A DNA stretch of 39,642 bases from Candidatus Dojkabacteria bacterium. Its GTDB lineage: Bacteria > Patescibacteriota > Dojkabacteria > J137. Below the pieces are notes generated by a model. That model ran no database searches. It was not told the origin of the DNA and was given only the letters and a program-made list of their open reading frames with translations. The DNA is taken from positions 1 to 39,642 of the forward strand of contig JAGQLJ010000002.1 in NCBI GenBank assembly GCA_020429495.1, read 5' to 3'. Positions 1 through 9,300 of the stretch are shown piece by piece. The translations under genes were made by a program, and so were the position numbers. Within the stretch, counting starts at the first letter, position 1. The number at the start of each line of letters is the position of its first letter.

Positions 1-310
1 AAAAATTTTTTGCATTTTCTGTATTAAATTCCTTACACGAGTATACATCGATACTTGCAAATCCTCTTTTTGCAAAAGTATGTATACTAATATGTGACTC
101 TGCTATAACAATAAACCCAGTTATTCCTCCGGGGTCTTTACCTCCTTGTTCTTCGTTACTAGCAGCTTTAAAAGTGTAAGGAGGTATCAGTGCTTTCATA
201 TCTAATATTTCAACTGCCTCTCTTAGAGAGTTATGACATTCTTCTAAACTATTAAGCTTATCAAAATCACATCCATATAAATCAATTGTTAGATGAAAAC
301 CGAATTGCAT
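1..310 (-). CDS. speH: S-adenosylmethionine decarboxylase proenzyme, 5' part only
   Basis: The minus strand reads from ATG at 310 and runs off the window edge after about 103 codons. The family decarboxylates AdoMet to give the aminopropyl donor for spermidine synthesis, and matures by self-cleavage at a Glu-Ser bond that creates a pyruvoyl group. The cleavage site is visible as AESHISIHT (E71-S72). Ser72, His77 and Cys92 have the same spacing as Ser63, His68 and Cys83 of the Thermotoga maritima enzyme, so the protein should be active. It reads divergently from an AdoMet-dependent methyltransferase pair, so both sides of this promoter region use AdoMet. No spermidine synthase is visible; it may lie beyond the left edge. 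Identity is sure from the motif; the C-terminus is not seen. Confidence 0.9.
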   Translation of the reverse strand, partial: MQFGFHLTIDLYGCDFDKLNSLEECHNSLREAVEILDMKALIPPYTFKAASNEEQGGKDPGGITGFIVIAESHISIHTFAKRGFASIDVYSCKEFNTENAKNF

Positions 311-336
311 ATTATGTTAAATAACTAATAAATTTC

Positions 337-345
337 AGTATATCA
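337..345 (-). promoter_or_regulatory. Extended -10 promoter of the AdoMet decarboxylase gene
   Basis: On the minus strand the bases read TGA TATACT, an extended -10 (TGn plus a -10 box). Transcription would start near 330, giving a leader of about 20 nt before the ATG at 310. I see no -35 box at normal spacing. Confidence 0.45.
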
Positions 346-432
346 TGATACTACTGTCAATACTATTTGACAACGATATGCTCCTGTTGATAAGAAATAT
401 GACAAAGCATTTAATTAAGGTGTCAAAATTAA

Positions 433-462
433 TTAACATAAATCTAAATAAAGAGGTATAAT
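433..462 (+). promoter_or_regulatory. Promoter of the 487-aa gene, probably leaderless
   Basis: TTAACA (433-438), an 18-nt spacer and a perfect TATAAT (457-462) precede the ATG at 468 by only 5 nt. A sigma70-type start 6-8 nt after the -10 box would fall on the start codon. AAGAGG at 451-456 resembles a ribosome binding site, but it overlaps the promoter spacer and would not be transcribed from this promoter. Confidence 0.55.
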
Positions 463-467
463 TATTA

Positions 468-1931
468 ATGGATAAACAAATAGATAGGCAGGATACAATT
501 GAAAGTTATGAAAGAAGGGTTCAAGAACTGAATGTGCAGATTGATCAACTTGATGCTACTATAGAAAATATAAAGGTTTTAGAAGAGAAGCTTGAAAGAG
601 CGAGTAAATCAGTTGTCGATCGTATTCTATGCGAGTACTCACTAAAAGGTAAAGCAAAAGAACCATTAATACTTTATGACCTATCTCAGCCCCATCTGAA
701 GGGTACGCTAACTTTAGCACCTACTGCAAAATTGGTTAATATTGATAAGGGAAGCATACTTGAACATGGGAGTTCTGATGAGATTGGAAGATTAATGGCA
801 ATGCTTGGTGAAGAGGAAATGAGGAGATATTCAACTTGGGTTGATGAACTAAAAGATAACCCAGATTTAATAAAAGAATACCAGAAAAAAGGTAAATGGT
901 ACGATGCTCCATCAGCAGCTATAGGTTGGTTATCTGATTATGTTACATCAACTGGAAGTGCTGCATCAAGAATGTCTTTGATGACGCTTGACAAAAGAAT
1001 AATTGGCGCATCTGCGCATCTTGGTGGTGAAAATTATCAGCAAACAGTACAGATTATAAGTGATAATATACGTAAGTACCTATATTTAAGTAGTGGTACT
1101 GATCCATGGTTAGCTAAGCAATATGAAGCAAGTATTGCTACAATTGAATCAAACTTGTTAAGAAATCTACATGCTTTAGACAATACCTCTACTGCATATA
1201 TTGCTCAGTTATTCTTTAGTCCAGATAGAGCTTTCCCAATCCTAGAATCAAGCGATAATACAACAAGACTATGGAATGCGTTCTCTTCCAAAGAGGTTAA
1301 TGAATCTAAGATATTTCACGAAGATCCTATAATAGATTCGTATATTAGAAATTTATTAAATTCTCTTCCTGATAAAGACACTAATAATTTAAATACTAAA
1401 GATCAGCAATATTATTTATATAGGCTACTCTTTACTTTAAATATTACAGTTCCAATTTTAGAACTAAAACAACAACAAAAGTCACTAGGTAGAGGAGAAG
1501 ACCTACAAATCGCAACATGGACACAGACAGGTATTGCTAATGATAAAATGGCACAAATTTTCGATTTATTTTTCCTACTGCAGAAATTAGGTAACGATAT
1601 TCATGATAAAGAGACAGCTGATACAAAAAAATATTTGTATTTATATTCTATTCGAAAAGGTATATTAAATCTTAACCCACTACCAGGATGGCTAAAGGAC
1701 CAGTTTAGGATTTTTGGTGAGTGTTTAAGTAATGTGTATAGATCAAATGTTATTGATGAATCTTATTCAGTAAAACTAGCTGATGGGACTTCAAAACACC
1801 CTGGTGTGTATGTCATTTCTTTCGATGCACAAAGACTCTTAGATTTATTTGGAGATGTTAAAAGATCCGCTGCATTGCTTAGTTTCAATCCTAAGTATTG
1901 GAAAATCATGATCTCGTCGCAAGAGCAATAG
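468..1931 (+). CDS. Unknown 487-aa cytoplasmic protein next to a methyltransferase
   Basis: I do not recognise this family. The protein has no signal peptide or clear membrane segment. Residues 1-55 look like an amphipathic coiled coil rich in Glu, Gln and Ile, and the rest is mixed, mostly helical sequence with many Leu, Asn and Tyr. No catalytic motif stands out. The ATG at 468 fits the promoter directly before it. Its stop is followed one base later by the start of an NNMT-type methyltransferase, so the two are almost certainly cotranscribed and translationally coupled. That context suggests a role in making or presenting a substrate for the methyltransferase, which is inference only. Confidence 0.8.
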   Translation: MDKQIDRQDTIESYERRVQELNVQIDQLDATIENIKVLEEKLERASKSVVDRILCEYSLKGKAKEPLILYDLSQPHLKGTLTLAPTAKLVNIDKGSILEHGSSDEIGRLMAMLGEEEMRRYSTWVDELKDNPDLIKEYQKKGKWYDAPSAAIGWLSDYVTSTGSAASRMSLMTLDKRIIGASAHLGGENYQQTVQIISDNIRKYLYLSSGTDPWLAKQYEASIATIESNLLRNLHALDNTSTAYIAQLFFSPDRAFPILESSDNTTRLWNAFSSKEVNESKIFHEDPIIDSYIRNLLNSLPDKDTNNLNTKDQQYYLYRLLFTLNITVPILELKQQQKSLGRGEDLQIATWTQTGIANDKMAQIFDLFFLLQKLGNDIHDKETADTKKYLYLYSIRKGILNLNPLPGWLKDQFRIFGECLSNVYRSNVIDESYSVKLADGTSKHPGVYVISFDAQRLLDLFGDVKRSAALLSFNPKYWKIMISSQEQ

Positions 1932-1932
1932 G

Positions 1933-2898
1933 ATGAAGAAGTTAATAGAGTACATATCAAATATTGCTAAATTTGAGAGTGCTTTGTTTCAGAATAATTT
2001 CTCTGCGCAATCTTATCTTCACACATATTATCCTGATAAATTCGATATAAACGAATACTTGAACACATCTAAAATTTTATATAATTTATTTTCGAAAAGT
2101 AATTCTCTAATTGAAATTAACTCCATAAAAGAAGAGACGAATCTTAGAGAAGAAGAAATTGAAAATATAGCCATACTAAACTTTTTAGAAAAGGTAGTTA
2201 TTTATCTTCTTGGTAAAAATAAGAATAACTTTCTAGTTTTGGATGTAGGAGGTGGACCCACTATCTATCAACATATTTTTAACTCTCTTATAGCTAAATG
2301 TATTATTCATACTGATTTTTTAGAGGAAAATAGAGCAGAAGTGATTAAATGGAGAGATACAACTGAAGGCTCATACAGTTGGCTTAGTTATATTGATCTA
2401 GTAAAAAAAATAATGGAAAGCAGTAATGACATTAACTTAAAAAACTATTCAAAAAATATTGATACTACGTCTCTAAGGTCGAGATTAAAAAGAAAGTTAA
2501 AGTTTATTAAATTTGGTGATGTATTTGATTTTAATTTGGGACTTGATGAAGCTACTATTAACTATATCAAAAAGAATAAAGGGGTTGATCTGCTGACCTC
2601 AAATTTTACAGTTGAATCAGCAACTTCAAGTACTAAAAGGTGGGTAGAAGGTATGATTAACATAATAAATTTTGTAAAAGTAGATGGATATATCTCAATA
2701 TCAGCAATAAGTAACGCTTATTGGTATCAAGTTGGTACAAAAAAATTGCCTGCAGCGGCAATAACTTTAAAAGATTTAACTCAATTTCTAAAAAAACATA
2801 ATTTTGAAATAATTTTTCACTATAATCTCCATGGCAGCGAAAAGGAAAAAGTAGGATATGACGGCATGTTATTTGTCTTCGCTAGAAAAGTAAAGTGA
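1933..2898 (+). CDS. NNMT/PNMT/TEMT-family AdoMet-dependent N-methyltransferase
   Basis: The protein (321 aa) follows the layout of nicotinamide, phenylethanolamine and thioether methyltransferases. An N-terminal Tyr-rich stretch (AQSYLHTYYPDKFD, about residues 25-38) corresponds to the substrate-lid tyrosines. The AdoMet-binding motif I is LDVGGGPTIYQ (103-113), and motif II has an acidic residue at D128 in HTDFLEENRAEV. A later stretch (DLLTSNFTVESA) replaces the family's LSTLCLDAA, and a YWYQVG strand corresponds to the region near the NNMT active-site loop. It transfers a methyl group from AdoMet to a small amine or thioether; the substrate cannot be read from the sequence. At 321 aa it is longer than the roughly 264-aa animal enzymes, mainly through an insert around 150-190. 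It is coupled to the unknown upstream gene by a 1-bp gap. Confidence 0.8.
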   Translation: MKKLIEYISNIAKFESALFQNNFSAQSYLHTYYPDKFDINEYLNTSKILYNLFSKSNSLIEINSIKEETNLREEEIENIAILNFLEKVVIYLLGKNKNNFLVLDVGGGPTIYQHIFNSLIAKCIIHTDFLEENRAEVIKWRDTTEGSYSWLSYIDLVKKIMESSNDINLKNYSKNIDTTSLRSRLKRKLKFIKFGDVFDFNLGLDEATINYIKKNKGVDLLTSNFTVESATSSTKRWVEGMINIINFVKVDGYISISAISNAYWYQVGTKKLPAAAITLKDLTQFLKKHNFEIIFHYNLHGSEKEKVGYDGMLFVFARKVK

Positions 2899-2924
2899 TG
2901 AGGTAGAAATCTTTAGGCTATTGC

Positions 2925-2930
2925 TATAAC
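2925..2930 (+). promoter_or_regulatory. Possible extended -10 for the histidine kinase gene
   Basis: TGC TATAAC lies at 2922-2930 in the 54-bp gap after the methyltransferase. A start near 2937 would leave about 16 nt before the TTG start at 2953. The box is imperfect and I see no -35. Confidence 0.3.
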
Positions 2931-2952
2931 ATTAGTTAGTTTTATCATACCA

Positions 2953-5601
2953 TTGACTTTAGCTAACGTAATATACATTATAATTTTGCTGGTTAGTTTT
3001 TTTACTGCTACTTATGTTCTTCTGGCTAGTAAAAAAGTCGTAAGCATAATATTTGTTTTACTTACTTACACACTAGGTTTTTGGGTATTTACAAACTTTT
3101 TACTAGATAATATTCAAGACAACAATTTAGGGCTAATAATAATTCGGTTATCTGTGTTGGGGCCGATATTAATTGGACCTTTATTTTTCAATTTCGCTAT
3201 GCTTTTCCCGTCTATTCAGCAGGGCTATAAGCATAAGTATATATATTTAACACTTTTAAGTACTATATTTTTTATACCCTTTATACCTACCAAGTATAAT
3301 ATTTCGTATATAAACATTACCGAAGAAGAAGGTGTAGATTTTGGTCTAGGTCAGATGTATTGGATCTTTATAATATATTTGTGTGTATTTGTATTGCTTG
3401 CAATATACTTCTTAATAAAGAAATATAGAAAATCTATTGGAATAGAAAAGCTGCAGCTTAGCCTTTTTGGAATCAGTTTTTTTACAACATTCATACTTGC
3501 TATTGTATTTGCATTATTGATTCCCCAGCTTGGATATCCTGAACTTGGAGTAATAGGCCCTTTAAGTTCTGTCATTTTTATTGGTGTTACAGCCTACACC
3601 CTAATCCGACACGGCTTATTTGATATTAGATTAATTTTAGGAAAGATCACTTATTTCACGCTTTCTGCATTTATTCTATACATATCGTTTTACATATTTG
3701 TATCGTTAGATATATTTGTATTTAATGGAATATACTCACCAGAATCTCTATTTATAGGCATATTTTTTGCCTATCTATTTGTACTTATTTACGATAACTA
3801 TAACGAATTTATTAAGGAAAAAGTTGAATCTAGTATTATTAATCCAGGTTACAATCCAAACGAGGTTATTAGGCAGTTAAATCATTCAATTAATACTCAA
3901 CTTGAGTATATTCCTAATATCGAATCAATTATTTCCGCTATCTCGCAGACTATCAGGCCATTATCAAAGTGGATTATTGTTAGTAAAGGTACAGAGATAG
4001 AGAGATTTGGTCCAAAAGAAATTGAGTTAAAAAAAGATCAGATCAATCATTTATTTGAGCTATTTCAATCAATTGAAACAGATACTTTTGTAAAAGATGA
4101 GTATCTTAATGAAGCAAGTAGGAATATTAGTCCTATTAAGAATGTGATAAATGAAATATTAGGCATGATTGAAAATTTAGATATCTCAGTTATACTTGGG
4201 ATAAAGAATCAGAATGCAGAAACGATAGCACTACTAATTCTTGGACATAAAGATGGTTATGTTCCATATTCACTTACAGAAGTAAGATTTTTAAGAACAT
4301 TAGCAGATATGCTTTCTGTATCTCTAACAAGATCATTCTTATTCGAAGAAGTGAAGCAATTTAATGCAACACTTCAAAAGAAAGTTGATGACGCAACTGC
4401 AGAGCTGGCACAAAGAAACGATCAGCTTGGAGAACAGCTAAGAAAAGAGCGAGACATGATGGATATTCTTGGACATGAGCTTAGAACTCCTTTGGGTACT
4501 GCACGTAATGCACTTGTTATGATTGACTCTCTTCAAAAGAAAGGTGCAATTGATGAAAAGAAATTTGATAAATACTTCACAATATCTCTAAGGAACATTA
4601 GAAGAGAAAAAGACCTACTTGAAACAATTTTACAATCTGCAAGGTTAGAAAACAGTAGAATTCAGATTAATCTAGAGAAAGTTGCAGTACAAGATGTTAT
4701 TGATGATTCAATGACAGCATTTCAAGAACAGGCTGAGCAGAAGGGTCTAGAGCTAACTGCTAAAGTTGAAGTTCCGAATGCATATATTAATGTTGATAGA
4801 ACTGCAATACAGCAAATTATGGATAATCTTGTAAGTAATGCTGTAAAGTACACGTATAAAGGCTATGTACACGTAACAGTAACAGAGGAAGAAGGTGGAT
4901 TTATTAGATTTAAAGTAGAAGATACTGGTGAAGGAATTAGCGAAGAAGACTTAAAGAATATTGGTAAGAAATTCTTTAGGGCCAATACACATTTGGATTC
5001 TGCAGGAAAGATTGGGGACAGAAAAATTGTGCGTCCAGGAGGAACAGGAATTGGGGTATACGTAATAATGGGATTACTAAAAGAGTTTGGAAGCAAGCTA
5101 GAGATTCAAAGTGAATTTGGCAAAGGGAGTACATTCAGCTTTAAACTTAAAAAGCTTGATATGAACCAGCTAAGTAAAAAAATAGAGATCAAAAGAGAGA
5201 CTGTAGCGCCAGATATACTAAAACAAAAAGAAGCAGAGAGAAAAGCTCAGCAAGATAAAAAGATGGAAGAAATTAGAGCAAATGTACAAAAGAATAAAGA
5301 GCAAACATCTGAAGATCCTAAACCTGTTGTAGCTAAGCCAGAAGTTACACCACAAAACCAACCTGCACTAGCCGAAGTGCCTGCTCCAGCTCCAGAGCAA
5401 GTAGAAGCTCAGAATGCTAGTGAACTACAAAAAATAGAGAATAAAGAGGCTAGTAGTCCTGTTGTATCAGAAACTGCTCCACAAAATCCTGCTCCAACAG
5501 AACAGCAGGCAGAGATGGCTCCAACACAGGCAACTCCTGTTGCAACTCCAGAGCAACAAGTGGGTGAAGAGAAGAAGAGTGGGTTGAATACAACGCTGTA
5601 A
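2953..5601 (+). CDS. Membrane sensor histidine kinase with 7TM-type N-terminus and GAF-like region
   Basis: Residues 1-230 hold seven hydrophobic helices typical of the histidine kinase N-terminal 7TM sensor region, followed by two more helices to about 285. Residues 310-465 look like a GAF-type sensor domain, then a coiled coil (about 467-500) leads into the H-box DILGHELRTPLG with phospho-accepting His508. The ATPase domain shows an N box (DNLVSNAVKYT, about 624), a G1 box (DTGEGI) and a G2 box (GGTGIGVYV), ending near 735. The last 150 residues are a Lys/Glu then Pro/Ala/Gln-rich tail with no known domain. The only usable start is TTG at 2953, because the frame is closed by TAG at 2914. 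No response regulator lies beside it, so it is an orphan kinase here. Confidence 0.87.
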   Translation: MTLANVIYIIILLVSFFTATYVLLASKKVVSIIFVLLTYTLGFWVFTNFLLDNIQDNNLGLIIIRLSVLGPILIGPLFFNFAMLFPSIQQGYKHKYIYLTLLSTIFFIPFIPTKYNISYINITEEEGVDFGLGQMYWIFIIYLCVFVLLAIYFLIKKYRKSIGIEKLQLSLFGISFFTTFILAIVFALLIPQLGYPELGVIGPLSSVIFIGVTAYTLIRHGLFDIRLILGKITYFTLSAFILYISFYIFVSLDIFVFNGIYSPESLFIGIFFAYLFVLIYDNYNEFIKEKVESSIINPGYNPNEVIRQLNHSINTQLEYIPNIESIISAISQTIRPLSKWIIVSKGTEIERFGPKEIELKKDQINHLFELFQSIETDTFVKDEYLNEASRNISPIKNVINEILGMIENLDISVILGIKNQNAETIALLILGHKDGYVPYSLTEVRFLRTLADMLSVSLTRSFLFEEVKQFNATLQKKVDDATAELAQRNDQLGEQLRKERDMMDILGHELRTPLGTARNALVMIDSLQKKGAIDEKKFDKYFTISLRNIRREKDLLETILQSARLENSRIQINLEKVAVQDVIDDSMTAFQEQAEQKGLELTAKVEVPNAYINVDRTAIQQIMDNLVSNAVKYTYKGYVHVTVTEEEGGFIRFKVEDTGEGISEEDLKNIGKKFFRANTHLDSAGKIGDRKIVRPGGTGIGVYVIMGLLKEFGSKLEIQSEFGKGSTFSFKLKKLDMNQLSKKIEIKRETVAPDILKQKEAERKAQQDKKMEEIRANVQKNKEQTSEDPKPVVAKPEVTPQNQPALAEVPAPAPEQVEAQNASELQKIENKEASSPVVSETAPQNPAPTEQQAEMAPTQATPVATPEQQVGEEKKSGLNTTL

Positions 5602-5607
5602 GCTAAA

Positions 5608-5630
5608 AACATTGTATTGCAATACAAATT
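5608..5630. repeat. 23-bp palindrome-centred direct repeat, left copy
   Basis: The core TTGTATTGCAATACAA (5612-5627) is a perfect 16-bp palindrome. The 23-bp unit recurs at 11938-11960 with one mismatch in the palindrome centre. This copy fills almost the whole 29-bp space between the converging histidine kinase and the 219-aa gene. It has no T-tract, so it does not look like a classical terminator. Confidence 0.75.
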
Positions 5631-6290
5631 CTATTTGATCTTATCTAAAAAACTATTCTTCATTTGGTCGTATACAGCTGTATCAATACTTGTTTTGATA
5701 CATTCTTTATATGAATCTGCAGAATTTGGGTCTATGCAACTATTAAATTTACCTTTATCAATAATTTTTGCATCTATTGACATTTTAACTTCAAAATATT
5801 CAGAATCATTTACTGAGATATATGAAAAACTAGGATGAATATCACTATAGTCAAAAATTGGTGATTGTAAATCAAATACTCCTAAAGCAAGCTTACTATC
5901 TGCATGAATTGCTTCTGATTTAATTTCTATTGTAATACCTGCTCCACAAGAATATGCAAACAGATTGAAGTTATCAACGGGATAGTGAGTATTTATATCT
6001 TTTAAATATTCTTCAATATTATTAGAATAGTCAGTTTTGTCTACTTGATTTTTATCTACAGTTGTAAGTGATAAATTAATTTTGGAATTATTATAAAATT
6101 TTGTTCCTGAATTGACAGTACACTCTCCTCCAACATATTCTAAGGAGTTTTTATTTATTATGCTTGTAGATGAAATAGCCTCATGTCTTGTATTGTGACT
6201 TGTGCAAAGTAAATAACCAATGATAACTACTATAACAAATATTACTATAAAAATTGTTTGACTAATCTTTAGTTTATAATTATTTTTCAT
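5631..6290 (-). CDS. Membrane-anchored extracytoplasmic protein, partner of the giant hydrolase
   Basis: I do not recognise the family. The open frame extends upstream to 6425, but the likely start is the ATG at 6290 (219 aa), directly before a Lys-rich N-terminus and one strong transmembrane helix (about residues 10-30, ending GYLLC). It begins 10 bp after the stop of the hydrolase gene. The Cys is not in a good lipobox, so a signal anchor is more likely than a lipoprotein. The outer part is Asn/Ser-rich with Cys residues that could form disulfides (GGECTVN, YSCGAG, FNSCID, KECIK). Genomic pairing with a wall hydrolase suggests adaptor, anchoring or self-protection roles; this is inference. 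Confidence 0.7.
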   Translation of the reverse strand: MKNNYKLKISQTIFIVIFVIVVIIGYLLCTSHNTRHEAISSTSIINKNSLEYVGGECTVNSGTKFYNNSKINLSLTTVDKNQVDKTDYSNNIEEYLKDINTHYPVDNFNLFAYSCGAGITIEIKSEAIHADSKLALGVFDLQSPIFDYSDIHPSFSYISVNDSEYFEVKMSIDAKIIDKGKFNSCIDPNSADSYKECIKTSIDTAVYDQMKNSFLDKIK

Positions 6291-6300
6291 ACGATTGTTA

Positions 6301-9300
6301 TTAAAATTTAATAAATGAGCTTGGCCATCTCCAGTCACCCGGAGATAGTATTCTTGTACCAAATGCATGCGTATTTGGCCACCCATTATATTCACTAATA
6401 AGAATATCTCCATTTGAAAATACATATTCTACAAATGCAACATGCCCCACTGGTCCTGTGTATACACTTCCCGTTACTGGATTTGATATACTTCCTTCAA
6501 ATACAGCAACAGTATTTTTTTCAGGAAAACTTTGTACGGTAAATCCTATATACCGTGCATTATCGTCCCATGTATTAGCATTCCCAAATTTACCAGTTAA
6601 ACCATTAGGTCCTTTCATACTATTGCTAAAAAAATAGTATTCAATACTTTGTCCAGGATTAGTAGTTCCTTTTAATTCGTTAACCTTCCAAGCAGCATAT
6701 GAAGTGCATTGTTTTATTATAAAATTCCAATAATCTGCACTAGACGTATCTGCAAGGCTACTAGGGTATGTATTGATCAGATTTAAATCGATACATACAC
6801 CATTATCCATTCTTTCAAATTCATTGCAACTAAGTACCTGACAAGATTTACTATCGTTACTCCATATTTGATCACTTGTGCAAATACTTTCTCCACATAT
6901 CCATCTTGTTTCAAAATCCTGGCATAATCGACCACTATTTTCATCTAAGTGAACACCACCAATTGGAAACCCCCATTTACTTCTTGTGCCTTTTTGTCCA
7001 TTTTCATCTCCCCACTTTTCATATTGTTCAAAGATATTTCCATAAACTGCCCAAGTAGATTTGAACTTGTTATTATGATAAATTCCTCCACGCTCATACA
7101 TTTGGTATGTACCTTTTGTTCCTTGAGGAGATTTTGCCGCATTATTTGGATATTGCATAGTAGGTATACCAAGTAGGTCACATTCACTTGTTCCTTCTAA
7201 ATCATCATAAAATGCAGCTCTGTAGTAATCCTTTTGTAAAATATATACAAAATCATTTAATTTTGAACTGAAGTAAATATCTCCAATAAATTCACCACTT
7301 ACTTTATGAACCTCATATTTTTCAATTCCACAATAGTTCGATGGGTTTGAATATCTATGATCGGTATCATTTAAGATCTTTTGAGTGATGGCATAACGCG
7401 CATAGTTGAAATCAGGTATAGCATAAAAGGCTATATGCTCGTAGGTCCAAGTAGTTGGCCATTTCTGCTGTACGTATTCTTTTTCACTATCACTAATAGT
7501 ATAGAAGTGGTTAGCATATGGATTACTCCAAAAACGATGGACATTAGCTGTATATGGTTCAAGATTTGGATAAGCATAGAACGCAACCTTTTCATATTTC
7601 CAATCTCCTTTTTTACCTGCAAGAACTATATTTTTTTCACCTTCACTCATTGTATAAAAGTGTGCGCTAAGTGAATCACTCCAAAATCTATAAACGGGTA
7701 ATGTTCCTTTCGGTGGTGTCTCACTCTCAATAGGCTCGTATGCATAAAATGCTACACGTTCATATTGCCAGTGGGATGACATATAGTTAATTACGTCATT
7801 CTTTTCATCTTCAAATATTGTATAAAAGTGTCCATTATATATTGGACTCCAGAATCTATAAACAGGTTTCAATTTACTCCATACTATTGGATTTATTTCT
7901 GAGTTTCCATACCCAAAATCCCCTAACTCACTTAATCCTAAAATTACAGGACTATCAATCTCACCATACTGGAAAAGTAATTCTGGATCTATTGGATAAG
8001 CTGAACCATCTGAATTTAATCTATGAGTTTCAAAGTGTAGGTGACAACCTTTTGGCTCATACTCGCTATCTTCGTTTCCCCTAACGTAACCCGTGTTTCC
8101 ACTTGTACCAATTGCTTGACCTTGAGCTACATTTTGACCTGGAACAACATAAACCTGGTCTAAATGCCAATATCTTGTTTGAAATTTATATACCTCTCCA
8201 GTTTCTGGATCAGGGTTAGATTGGTGCTCAATAATTACGTAATTAGCAGGAGTTTCTGGAGTACTATTGTTTCCAATAGCAATTCCATCTGTAGATGTGT
8301 ATAAAACAATACCGCTTGCAGCTGCGTATAGCTCACTCCCACAATATAGTCCATAGTCAATTCCTGTATGGTATGTTCCGTCTCTTCCACCAAAATCGCT
8401 TGTTATGTCTATATCATAATAATCTCCATTTGGATCGGTTCCTGGATCATCATAGGGTCTTACAAATTCAACATAGTCTATCCAGTTATAAACTTGTCCA
8501 TCTTTAGTTATGCATATGAATGAATCAGGTACGTAGCCACTTCTTCCATCAAGCGTTAAAACTTGTAACCAACCATCTCCTTTAGTACTTGGCAATTCTT
8601 CAAGAATATATATTTCTTGATTTAAGTTTAAATATTCAATTATATTACTATCCCAACTTGGATTCGTTCGCATTTCAGTTCTTCTTGCATCACAAACAAA
8701 TGCTTTTTCTCTGTATGTATCATTTGTTAATAAGTTTGGTAGAGTAGTGCTTAAATCTTTTTCGCAGTTTAAATTCTCAATATTTACCCAACCAACTGTA
8801 TTTGGTTTAAATAAAACCTGAGCGTAATCGTTATTATAGTTAAACGCATAAACTGCTGAATTTTTTGCATGAACTACTAACGTATCAGCACCTGGTGCAA
8901 TTAATAAATCAGATTCAGATTTAAGTGTACAAACTACTGGTGCATATTCTCCCCAACCAAAATCATCGTTATTAGTATAGTCTCCTAAAACATTTCCAAA
9001 ATCATCATCTGCTAATATATCTTTTATCTCTAAATTAATTTTGTAAGTTTGAACTCCCTGTGTTGCAAACCAAGTTACACCTTCATGTACAGCATCTAAT
9101 TCTAAAATATATTTTCCAGGCTTGTCTGGTGTAAGTACATTAAGCCTTACGTCATTATAAATAGAATTACTTTGCACCATTGTTGAAAGATGAGCTCTAT
9201 TTCCATTCCAAACATAATAGCTTCCTGTATCTACATTAAACCAATGGTAAGAAAGGTTTGTTGGATTTGCAATTGTGCCTTCTGGATACCAAGGTATTGT

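Noticed and set aside
451..456. AAGAGG as a ribosome binding site for the 487-aa gene
   Set aside because: It lies inside the promoter spacer before a perfect TATAAT, so it would not be in a transcript from that promoter; it could matter only for an upstream start.
5612..5627. Palindrome as a bidirectional terminator between converging genes
   Set aside because: The arms leave no loop and there is no T-tract, and the second copy lies upstream of a gene instead of downstream.
6291..6425. Longer 264-aa version of the 219-aa partner protein starting at 6425
   Set aside because: The extra 45 residues overlap the end of the hydrolase gene in another frame and lack membrane-protein character, whereas the ATG at 6290 directly precedes a Lys-rich end and a transmembrane helix.
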